Assembly: GCA_028704125.1 (NCBI GenBank)
Contig: JAQVLM010000106.1
Span: forward strand, 1 to 8,700
Direction: 5' to 3'
From: Opitutales bacterium
GTDB lineage: Bacteria > Verrucomicrobiota > Verrucomicrobiia > Opitutales > JAFGAQ01
Length of the DNA: 8,700 nucleotides
Position 1 is the first letter of the stretch. Every line of letters begins with the position of its first letter. The notes beneath the pieces are model-generated. The model ran no database searches. It was not told the origin of the DNA and saw only the letters and a program-made list of their open reading frames with translations. Below, piece after piece: positions 1 through 6,500 of this stretch. The translations under genes and the position numbers were made by a program.

Positions 1-101
1 AGGACCAGGCACAAAAGCGGCTCGAAGAATTTGAAGCGCGGGTGGAACACTACAAGTCTGGCCGCTCGTGCTGGGAAGCGGTGATGCAAGGCTATCTGTA
101 A
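1..101 (+). CDS. 3' end of an unidentified phage gene upstream of the tape measure gene
   Basis: An open frame runs from the left edge (codons in phase with position 3) to a TAA at 99-101, giving the last 32 residues of a protein. The visible tail is charged and probably helical (it contains KRLEEFEARVEHYKSGRS) and ends in CWEAVMQGYL. The stop codon overlaps the ribosome binding site of the tape measure gene, and only 12 bases separate the two genes, so they are probably co-transcribed and perhaps translationally coupled. In many siphophages this slot holds the tail assembly chaperone (the G/GT pair of lambda). I cannot recognise that family from 32 residues, so the function stays open. Confidence 0.6.
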   Translation, partial: DQAQKRLEEFEARVEHYKSGRSCWEAVMQGYL

Positions 102-104
102 GGA
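100..104 (+). promoter_or_regulatory. Ribosome binding site of the tape measure gene
   Basis: AAGGA lies nine bases before the ATG at 114 and overlaps the TAA stop of the upstream gene. It supports 114 as the start of the tape measure gene and suggests translational coupling. Confidence 0.65.
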
Positions 105-113
105 TTTGGCGCC

Positions 114-2129
114 ATGGCATCGACAACGCTAGACATGCTGCTCCGGATCCGGAGCGACCTTGCCGGGGTGCAGTCCACGCAACGGGAGTTGCAACGGACG
201 GTTGGCATCGCGCAAAAGGTCGGGCCTGCGATTCAAAACGGGATCCGGTCGATCATCGGATATGCCACGGCGTTTGTCTCGATCCGCACGATCGTGCGGC
301 AGGTGCAGGACTCGATATCCTACGCGAGCCGTGTGAGCGATCAGGCGTATCAGGCGAGCATGAATGTGATGGACCTTCAGGCGATTCAGGCCGTAGGTGC
401 GCAGGTTGGTGTCCAGTTTGAGCGGATCGGGGTTTCTATCGCAGCCATGCGCACACGTGCCATGGAAGCGGTGACGGGCAATGTGAAGCTGCGCAAGGCG
501 TTCTCGGATCTGAACGTAGACCTGAAAGACTTCTACGGCATGCCGACGGAGCGGAAGCTTGAGGTGCTTGCGGTCGGCTTCGCAACCGCGACCGACAAAC
601 AGGCAGCGTTCAATGCGATGACTCAGATATTCGGACGCGAGCAGGGTCCTCGGCTCGTCGAGCTGCTCGACAGTATCGGCAAGGATGGGCTCGTCAACGT
701 GCGCAATAACGCGATCGCGGCAGGGCTCGCTCTTGAAAAGTGGGAGATCGAGGCGCTCGATGGGCTCGACGATAAGCTAGCCGTGCTCGGGATCAAGATC
801 AAGGTGCTCACTGGTCGCGTGACGGCCGCCTTCGCAAACGACGATACACGTGCGGCGATATGGGACATGCTCAAGCTTGTAAGCGAGGGGCTTTGGATAT
901 CGATCAAGAACACGTTTCACAACGTGGCAATCGAGTTTCCGCGAGCGCTGATAAACGACATGAAGGCGTTCTTCTCGTGGTTCAGCGACGCGATGAAGCT
1001 GATCGCTAAGTCTTTCGTTCTCCTTATCCAGGAGGGAATCAATGCGATGGTTGATAAGATCAACCCGCTGTTGGCTCGACTTCGCATGGGACAGATTTCA
1101 GGCATCGACACGAGCGGAGCACAGGCAGAGACCGACGCACTCCGGGCGCGTGTGTCAGATCCGAAGAGTTACATTGACCCGAACAAGTCTTCGGTTATGT
1201 CGATGAAGGATCTCGCATCGGTCTTCTCGAATAAGCCTTACGGCAACCCGGATAATCAATTCGGATGGGCGGCAATGTCTCTTTATGGTGGAATGTCGAA
1301 GGCGAGCGCAGTAGATGCCGGATCATCCGGAGCGACCGGCAAAGGCGAAGACCCAGAGAAAGACCCGAATGTCCTCAAGCAGAAAATGGAAGAGCTGAAA
1401 CTTCAGCTAGGCGACTTCGAGACCATCATCGCGAACAATTTCACCGGCATGTTTTCGGCCGGTATCGACACCATTTCAGGCGGCATATCCGGACTGCTCA
1501 TGAAGACGCAGTCTCTCGGGCAGAGCCTACGGGGCATCTGGAATGGATTCGTAGAATCGGCCGTCAGCGCCTTTTCAAAAATGGTTGCCGAATACGCGGT
1601 GTCGAAAGCTGCGATGTTCATGGTCGACCAGGCGCAAGCCGCCAAGAATCTCGCGTTGTCTGTTGCGGGTGCTGCCAAGTCATTAGTGGCATGGATCCCG
1701 GCCGCCATTGCGGCTGTCATTGGATCCGGATGGGCGGGCCTTGGGCTCGCGGCCGCCGGAGCTGTGGCAGTCATGGCGGCACTTGGAAGTTTTGCTGACG
1801 GTGGCTACACCGGACCGGGCGGGAAGTATCAACCCGCAGGGGTGGTTCATCGAGGGGAATACGTGATCCCGGCTGAGGCTGTGTCCCGGCTGGGTGTCGA
1901 TTACTTCGACGCCATTGCCGGTGGACTCATGGGGCCTAGTCCTGACGTGACCAACGCGGCAGGGTCCGGGTCCTCTGGCTTCGGTGTAGCGGCCGGCCAA
2001 CCTCAATCAATTATCATGGTCGACGACTCAAGGTCAAGCATCCGTAAGGCGTGGGAATCGACCGAAGGCAAGCGTCACATCATCAGGACGGTGCGCGGGC
2101 AAAGCCATAGGATTCAAAGTGATTTCTGA
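114..2129 (+). CDS. Phage tail tape measure protein
   Basis: This 671-residue protein is the internal tail ruler of a long-tailed phage. It sets tail length during assembly and is thought to help DNA cross the host envelope. The N-terminal half is alpha-helical and alanine-rich (residues 1-230). Amphipathic and hydrophobic helices follow at about 285-325, and a Gly/Ser/Asp/Glu-rich linker lies near 395-420. Residues 430-500 resemble the C-terminal region of lambda-type tape measure proteins. A hydrophobic Ala/Gly-rich segment spans 523-562. Directly after it come GGYTGPGGKYQPAGVV (563-578) and HRGEYVIP (579-586), a signature I know well from tape measure C-termini. The ATG at 114 has a good Shine-Dalgarno site. 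The frame is intact with no visible decay. At the rough rule of 0.15 nm per residue the tail would be about 100 nm. Unusually, no other tail gene follows; the next features are hairpins and the attachment site. Confidence 0.93.
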   Translation: MASTTLDMLLRIRSDLAGVQSTQRELQRTVGIAQKVGPAIQNGIRSIIGYATAFVSIRTIVRQVQDSISYASRVSDQAYQASMNVMDLQAIQAVGAQVGVQFERIGVSIAAMRTRAMEAVTGNVKLRKAFSDLNVDLKDFYGMPTERKLEVLAVGFATATDKQAAFNAMTQIFGREQGPRLVELLDSIGKDGLVNVRNNAIAAGLALEKWEIEALDGLDDKLAVLGIKIKVLTGRVTAAFANDDTRAAIWDMLKLVSEGLWISIKNTFHNVAIEFPRALINDMKAFFSWFSDAMKLIAKSFVLLIQEGINAMVDKINPLLARLRMGQISGIDTSGAQAETDALRARVSDPKSYIDPNKSSVMSMKDLASVFSNKPYGNPDNQFGWAAMSLYGGMSKASAVDAGSSGATGKGEDPEKDPNVLKQKMEELKLQLGDFETIIANNFTGMFSAGIDTISGGISGLLMKTQSLGQSLRGIWNGFVESAVSAFSKMVAEYAVSKAAMFMVDQAQAAKNLALSVAGAAKSLVAWIPAAIAAVIGSGWAGLGLAAAGAVAVMAALGSFADGGYTGPGGKYQPAGVVHRGEYVIPAEAVSRLGVDYFDAIAGGLMGPSPDVTNAAGSGSSGFGVAAGQPQSIIMVDDSRSSIRKAWESTEGKRHIIRTVRGQSHRIQSDF

Positions 2130-2143
2130 CGATGATTTAGTTT

Positions 2144-2165
2144 CTCCGGGGAAACCCGGAGTTTT
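2144..2165 (+). terminator. Hairpin 1: terminator after the tape measure gene
   Basis: A perfect 7-bp stem, CTCCGGG (2144-2150) with CCCGGAG (2155-2161), is closed by a GAAA tetraloop and followed by TTTT (2162-2165). It starts 15 bases after the tape measure stop codon. The stem, GNRA loop and short U tract suit a Rho-independent terminator for the phage operon, although the U tract is short. Confidence 0.65.
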
Positions 2166-2177
2166 GATAGTTCAGTT

Positions 2178-2209
2178 CCCACGGTGGATTCGCTGCCACC
2201 GTGGGTTTT
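2178..2209 (+). terminator. Hairpin 2: strong terminator-like inverted repeat
   Basis: A perfect 10-bp GC-rich stem, CCCACGGTGG (2178-2187) with CCACCGTGGG (2196-2205), has an 8-base loop and is followed by TTTT (2206-2209). It has the best terminator geometry of the four hairpins. It probably ends + strand phage transcription together with hairpin 1. Confidence 0.65.
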
Positions 2210-2223
2210 ACTTTCGTTCATAT

Positions 2224-2248
2224 CCCGCCGTCTCTCAATAACGGCGGG
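2224..2248. repeat. Hairpin 3: perfect inverted repeat
   Basis: CCCGCCGT (2224-2231) pairs with ACGGCGGG (2241-2248) across a 9-base loop. No T run follows on either strand, so this is a weaker terminator candidate than its neighbours. It could be a structural RNA element, an operator or a processing site. Confidence 0.5.
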
Positions 2249-2261
2249 CCTTGCTAGTAAA

Positions 2262-2306
2262 TTCCCCGGCTGTAGTTTTTATACAGTGTTTCCTACAGCC
2301 GGGGAA
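2262..2306. repeat. Hairpin 4: 14-bp perfect inverted repeat before the small HTH gene
   Basis: TTCCCCGGCTGTAG (2262-2275) pairs perfectly with CTACAGCCGGGGAA (2293-2306) around a 17-base AT-rich loop. A loose pyrimidine stretch, CCTCTTTTCC, follows at 2307-2316. The repeat ends 16 bases before the ATG of the putative DNA-binding protein at 2323. It may be a terminator, an operator bound by that protein, or a structure in its leader. The CCGGGGAA of hairpin 1 (2146-2153) is also complementary to TTCCCCGG here (2262-2269), so an alternative long-range pairing is possible. Confidence 0.5.
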
Positions 2307-2322
2307 CCTCTTTTCCGCATCC

Positions 2323-2535
2323 ATGAGCAAGCTTCTTTGTGTCTCCGAACTCGCCTATGAGCTGAGGCGTTCCACGAAATTCGTCTACCGCATGCGCAAG
2401 CTAGGCTTCATCATGCCAGGAGGGACGGCTACTCTCGAAGAGGCGAGGGCGTGGCTCGCTCGCAACCCGTCACCATTCGCTGAGAAACAGCGCATACTGT
2501 CAACGACTGGCAACGAAAGTTCCACAAGCGCTTAA
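2323..2535 (+). CDS. Small putative helix-turn-helix DNA-binding protein (excisionase-like)
   Basis: This is a 70-residue protein. Residues 6-28 (CVSELAYELRRSTKFVYRM and onward) have the pattern of a helix-turn-helix: a first helix with SELAYEL, a turn, then a basic recognition helix with KFVYRMRKLGF. The segment TATLEEARAWLARNP (about 39-53) resembles the helix that closes MerR- or excisionase-type small binders. A hydrophilic tail follows. I chose the ATG at 2323 because the longer TTG start at 2251 would translate through hairpin 4 and add an unconvincing leader. No clear Shine-Dalgarno site precedes the ATG. The gene sits 24 bases from the attachment site, where recombination directionality factors are often found, so an Xis-like role is possible but unproven. 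A transcriptional regulator is the main alternative. Confidence 0.6.
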   Translation: MSKLLCVSELAYELRRSTKFVYRMRKLGFIMPGGTATLEEARAWLARNPSPFAEKQRILSTTGNESSTSA

Positions 2536-2559
2536 TTGGCAATCGATACGCACCACGAA

Positions 2560-2603
2560 TGACACGCAAGAGGTCGCTGGTTCGATTCCAGTATCTCCCA
2601 CCA
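2560..2603 (+). pseudogene. tRNA-Val(GAC) 3' half: prophage attachment site (attR-like)
   Basis: The bases map one-to-one onto standard tRNA positions. T33 is at 2560, anticodon GAC at 2561-2563, A37 and C38 at 2564-2565, the anticodon 3' stem GCAAG at 2566-2570 and the variable loop AGGTC at 2571-2575. The T stem GCTGG/CCAGT surrounds the canonical TTCGATT loop (2576-2592). The acceptor 3' strand ATCTCCC is at 2593-2599, discriminator A at 2600 and encoded CCA at 2601-2603. The bases before it do not form the needed anticodon 5' stem (CTTGC), and no GGGAGAT acceptor 5' strand occurs upstream, so the gene is only a half. This is what integration into a tRNA leaves at the distal end. The anticodon assignment depends on the last matching bases, so tRNA-Val is slightly less certain than tRNA. 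Confidence 0.87.
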
Positions 2604-2614
2604 TTTTTGTTTCG

Positions 2615-2651
2615 CCGAAAATCAGGGTTATTGCCGGTTTTCGGTTTTTTT
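2615..2651 (+). terminator. Rho-independent terminator of the former tRNA gene
   Basis: CCGAAAATC (2615-2623) pairs with GGTTTTCGG (2636-2644) as a 9-bp stem with one G-T pair and a 12-base loop, followed by a run of seven T (2645-2651). It lies 11 bases after the CCA, the expected place for the terminator of the original tRNA gene. It now sits between phage and act operon and would stop read-through from the phage side. Confidence 0.75.
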
Positions 2652-2679
2652 GTGGTTGGGCCTGGCAGTGTTGCTCATA

Positions 2680-2709
2680 TTGGATCGGGGTTGGATTGTA
2701 TGTTCTAAT
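2680..2709 (+). promoter_or_regulatory. Candidate promoter for the act operon (extended -10)
   Basis: TCTAAT (2704-2709) matches the -10 consensus at five of six positions and is preceded by TGT (2701-2703), giving an extended -10. TTGGAT (2680-2685) serves as a partial -35, matching three of six positions at an 18-base spacing. Transcription would begin near 2716 and give a leader of about 200 bases. A competing box, TTGACA at 2746-2751, is a perfect -35 but has only a poor -10 (AATGCT, 2768-2773). Both are guesses from consensus only. Confidence 0.3.
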
Positions 2710-2853
2710 AGTCTCAGTTGGATTGACTTCCGGGTCAGAGTCCGCTTGACAGTCTTGGTCCCAACGAAATGCTGGTGCGAGACATTCATGTTCAGATACC
2801 CCGTCGAGCGAACGCAATGCCTGCCACGACATTTGTTTCCCAAAAGGAAAAAT

Positions 2854-2910
2854 ATGGCATACAAACTTGTGCGACGGGTTGCGAATGTGAACATCCTATT
2901 CAGAATCTGA
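2854..2910 (+). CDS. Possible 18-residue leader peptide upstream of actA
   Basis: The ATG at 2854 is preceded by AGGA (2845-2848) at a five-base spacing, the best Shine-Dalgarno match on the host side of the window. The frame reads MAYKLVRRVANVNILFRI and stops at 2910, nine bases before the actA ATG. actA itself has no visible Shine-Dalgarno site, so re-initiation or coupling from this short frame is conceivable. The peptide is basic with hydrophobic residues and matches no family I know. It could equally be a chance match in A-rich DNA. Confidence 0.25.
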   Translation: MAYKLVRRVANVNILFRI

Positions 2911-2919
2911 TCCATCCCG

Positions 2920-3576
2920 ATGAGTAACCTGTTTCCAGAGATCGCCAATCGAGTTCCCCGTTGGATTGTGACGGTGCTTGGGCTTGTCCTGCTGTGGTCG
3001 GTTGGGGGTATCTGGTATTACTTTTCGCCGAGCTATGCGAGGGCCGGGTATCAGCCGGTGCAGCCGGTGTCATTTGACCATGCGCAACACGTGAATCAGG
3101 TGGGCCTGGATTGCCGGTATTGCCACACTTTCGTGGACCGGAGCGAGCATTCAAATATTCCCGGAACCAATACCTGCATGACCTGCCATAGCGTGATCCA
3201 GCCGGAATCGGTGGCGCTTGCGCCCGTGCGTGAGAGTTTTCGCACCGGTGATCCGATCCCGTGGGTAAAGGTGCACAACACTCCGGACTATGTGTATTTC
3301 AATCATTCGGTGCATATCAACCGGGGTGTGAGTTGCGTCCATTGTCACGGGCAGGTGGATGATATGGAGGAGGTTTTCCATTCCGAGTCTCTTTCGATGG
3401 CCTTTTGTCTTGAGTGTCACCGCAATCCGGAGGCGTTTATTCGCCCGGTGGATCAGGTGACCAACCTCAAATGGACACCTCCGGCAGATTCCGGCCAATG
3501 GACCGAACAGGCTTCCACTTTTGTTCACGACTGGAAAGTGCTCCCGCCTGAGAGTTGTTCCGGATGCCACCGATAA
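2920..3576 (+). CDS. actA: Alternative Complex III pentaheme cytochrome c subunit ActA
   Basis: ActA carries electrons in the periplasm out of Alternative Complex III towards cytochrome c or HiPIP carriers. The 218-residue protein begins with a short cytoplasmic stretch and one membrane anchor (about 15-35, WIVTVLGLVLLWSVGGIWYYF without its last residue) and has no obvious cleavage site. Five heme c motifs follow: CRYCH (65-69), CMTCH (86-90), CVHCH (139-143), CLECH (163-167) and CSGCH (213-217). Several extra histidines (for example in FDHAQH and FNHSVH) are likely axial ligands. The last heme motif is one residue from the C-terminus. Five hemes, one anchor and the position directly before actB together identify ActA. 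The ATG at 2920 gives the expected N-terminus, although no Shine-Dalgarno site is visible. The stop lies 11 bases before the preferred actB start. Confidence 0.95.
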   Translation: MSNLFPEIANRVPRWIVTVLGLVLLWSVGGIWYYFSPSYARAGYQPVQPVSFDHAQHVNQVGLDCRYCHTFVDRSEHSNIPGTNTCMTCHSVIQPESVALAPVRESFRTGDPIPWVKVHNTPDYVYFNHSVHINRGVSCVHCHGQVDDMEEVFHSESLSMAFCLECHRNPEAFIRPVDQVTNLKWTPPADSGQWTEQASTFVHDWKVLPPESCSGCHR

Positions 3577-3587
3577 CCCTTGTTGAT

Positions 3588-6500
3588 ATGTCAACCGAAG
3601 AACCCATTCCAGTCAGAGGACCCGCGTATTGGCGCAGTCTGGATGAATTAGCTTCAACCGGGGAGTTCCAGGATTGGCTGCACCGTGAGTTTCCGCAAGG
3701 CGCATCCGAGTTGAATGGGGTGAACCGGCGCCAGTTCATGAAAGTGATGGCGGCATCTTTCAGTCTCGCGGGCTTGGGAATGGCCGGTTGTCGGCAACCC
3801 CGCCAGCATGTGCTTCCCTATGCCAAGCAGCCGGAGAACATCATTCCCGGGGTGCCGAACTACTATTCCACTTCCATGCCCTTGCCATGGGGAAACCTTC
3901 CGCTTATCGCGGAGTCGCATCAGGGACGGCCGACGAAGCTGGAGGGTAATCCGAGTTATGCTCCGGCCGGGGGTGCCACCGATGCCCATGCGCAGGCGAG
4001 TGTGCTGGATCTCTATGATCCGGACCGATTGGCGCAGAGCCGTTCAGGACGGCGCAGGCTCGGGGTAGCGGATGTGTATGATTTGCTGGATCGCACTTCC
4101 GGACGGTTGCGTTCGGGCAAGGGCAAGGGGATTGCGGTTCTTGCGGAGAAAAGTGCGTCACCGAGCCGTCGACGCTTGGTTGCTGAGCTTAGGGCACTCG
4201 CTCCGGAATTGATCTGGGCAGAGTATGAGCCGGTGGCTTTGGAAGGTTTGGCCGACGCGTGTCGCAAACTTAAGATCAAGCCCTTGCGGGTGGCTCCGGT
4301 TTTCGATAAGGCAAAGCGGATTCTGGCCCTCGATTCGGATTTTCTCTTCAGTGAGCCCAATGCTGTGGTCCATGCGCGGGCTTTTGCAGAGGGCCGGAAG
4401 GTGAAGGGGGCTGATTCGGCAAAGGGCATGAACCGCCTCTATGCGGTCGAATCCCAGCTGAGCCTTACGGGGGCAATGGCGGATCACCGGCTGCGGATGA
4501 GCAGCACCGATATTGGCGGATTTGTGGCGGCGCTTGCCGCCCGCATTCTGCCGCGTGCCATGCCGGATCTGGCGTGGATAGACGCGCTAGGTGCCGCATC
4601 AAAGGGTTTGGATGCCCAGCGCTCCTGGATTGAAGAGTGTGCGGATGATTTGCTGGAGCACAAGGGCACTTCGCTCGTGGTTTGTGGGGCCCACCTCCCT
4701 CCGGTGGTGCATTTGATGGTTGCGCATATCAACCAGGCCTTGGGCGCGCAGGGAAAAACGTTGCACTACCTTGAGCTGCCGGACGATCCGGAAGTTGCTT
4801 CGATCGGAGAGGTGACTGGGGCGATTCGCAAGGGATCGGTGCAGACCTTGATTTTGCTGGGTGGGAATCCCGCCTACGATGCGCCAGCGGATTTGGACTG
4901 GTTCATGGCGCAGAAATTGGTGCCGGAGGTCATACGTCTTAGCACCCATGAGGATGAGTCGGCAGAGGGTGCCCGTTGGCTGATTGCCCGATCCCGCTAC
5001 CTCGAGGCGTGGGATGACGGGTTGACCTATGACGGATACTATGTGCCGGTGCAGCCGCTCATCGAACCGCTTTTCGAGACGGTGTCCGATCTGGAGTTCA
5101 TCGCGCGGCTATCGGGCCGGGTGGTGTCGGATCCCTACAAGATCGTGAGGGAGACCGCTGCGCTCATGGATGCATCGTTGCGGGATGATCATGGTTTTGC
5201 ACGTTTTCTCGCCGAAGGGGTTTCCCTCAGCAGCTCGCTGAAGAAGGCGGAATGGACGACCGCTCCTGAACAGGATGAGTTTATCCGGGAGGGCTTGGCG
5301 AAGGTGGCGCGTCGCCCGTCTTTGGGTCTTGAAACCCTTGAGGTGAGGATTGTTCCGAGCAGCCATACCTATGATGGTCGCTATGCCAACAATGGTTGGA
5401 TGATGGAGTGCCCGGATCCTCTCACCAAGCTGACATGGGACAATGCGATCCTGATCAGCCCCGGGCTGGCCAAGGAACTCGAAGCAAAAGGGGAGGCGGC
5501 GTTCTTCCCGAGGCCGGGTCTTCTGAATCGTTTGAACCAGACCCAGCGCGCAAAGGGGCTTTTCTCGGCGGGCAAGGAACAGGCGTGGGTGGCTGAGTTG
5601 CGCATCGGCGACACAAGCGTGACCGGTCCGGTACATGTCCAGCCGGGGTTGGCTACCTACACTGTGGTGCTTTCCATGGGCTTCGGCCGACGCGTGTGCG
5701 GGCGGGTGGGTACCGGTGTAGGGTTCGATGTTTTCCCTTTAGTGAATTCGAATGAACAGCACGTACGGCACGGTGCGACATTGAAGCTGACCGGGGATAC
5801 TTACCCCTTGGCCAATACGCAGGAGCACTGGGCGATAGAGGGTCGTGAGATTTTGCGCGAGGCCAATGCTTCCGAATACGCGGAGAATCCGGACTACGTT
5901 TCGGGAATCGGCATGGAGGCCCACTCGCCGGCGGTCTACGGGAAGGACAAGGACAAGTCGCTTGCTTACAAGGCCACGGCGACGCCGAAGGGTGGTTCGA
6001 TGTATGAGCATCCGGATTTCACCGCGCCTCAGCAGTGGGGTATGACGGTTGATCTCAATAGCTGCATTGGGTGCAATGCCTGTGTGGTGGCCTGTCAAAG
6101 CGAGAACAACATTCCGATTGTCGGAAAGGATCAGGTGCTGAGGGGACGCGAAATGCACTGGATCCGGCTCGACCGCTATTTCTCGAGTGCATCCAACGAT
6201 CGGAGCGATATCCCGGAGGAGGTGCAGGTTTCCTTCCAGGGGATGGCTTGTACCCATTGTGAGATGGCCCCGTGCGAAACCGTATGTCCGGTCAATGCGA
6301 CGGTCCACGATGAGCAGGGCCTCAACGTGATGGCCTACAACCGTTGCGTGGGCACCCGGTATTGCGCCAACAATTGCCCATACAAGGTGCGACGCTTCAA
6401 CTTCTTTGATTGGCACAAGCGGGAAATCGGCAAGTTCTACCTCGGACCATTTGGTCCGGTGGATGAACCCGAATTGCCAAGAATGCAGCGCAATCCCGAT

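Larger units (their letters stand above)
1..2603 (+). mobile_element. Right end of a tailed-phage prophage integrated in a tRNA gene
   Basis: This stretch holds a phage tail tape measure gene, a small putative DNA-binding protein and a terminal tRNA 3' half. Beyond that point the genes are ordinary respiratory genes. The tRNA fragment at 2560-2603 gives the boundary: phage integrases often recombine within the 3' half of a tRNA gene, rebuild the intact gene at one end and leave a 3' fragment at the other. The left end lies outside the window, so size, integrase and completeness cannot be judged. Phage origin rests on the tape measure protein (strong) and the att-like fragment (strong). Whether the element is active, decayed or a satellite is unknown. 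Confidence 0.85.
2652..2919 (+). other. Leader region of the act operon, no convincing protein gene
   Basis: From the att site to actA there are 316 bases without a confident gene. The first 48 hold the tRNA terminator and this 268-base remainder is the likely regulatory region. It is visibly more AT-rich than the flanking genes. An 86-codon frame crosses it (2650-2910) but starts inside the terminator T run, has a composition unlike a folded protein and is probably spurious. Only its last 18 codons have a plausible start signal (listed separately). I see no riboswitch, no long inverted repeat and no further tRNA here. Confidence 0.6.

Noticed and set aside
1265..1798. 177-residue frame inside the tape measure gene
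   Set aside because: Arg-rich out-of-frame shadow of a recognised gene, with no independent start signal or domain.
2251..2322. Longer TTG start for the small HTH gene
   Set aside because: It would translate through the 14-bp inverted repeat and add a hydrophobic leader without family resemblance; the ATG at 2323 begins just before the HTH.
2501..2545. Short repeats (CAACGA at 2501 and 2511; GGCAACGA and GGCAATCGA) as integrase arm sites
   Set aside because: Too short and imperfect to separate from chance, and two of them are inside the coding sequence.
2500..2832. Minus-strand frame containing VGDTGIEPATSCV
   Set aside because: The GDTGIEP string is the well-known false protein obtained by translating the reverse complement of a tRNA 3' half. 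It overlaps 2560-2603 exactly and so supports the tRNA fragment, not a gene.
2855..2872. Possible sigma-54 promoter (TGGCAT with TTGTGC)
   Set aside because: The spacing is one base too long and the -12 GC is missing, so it does not meet the consensus.
2650..2910. 86-residue + strand frame between the tRNA terminator and actA
   Set aside because: It begins inside the terminator T run and has an Arg/Trp/Cys-rich composition with no domain; probably a chance frame. Only its last 18 codons have a start signal.
3151..3594. Minus-strand frames opposite actA, actB and actC, some over 350 residues (for example 7348-8478)
   Set aside because: They lie antisense to well-identified genes of high GC, show no family features and arise from codon bias of the real genes.
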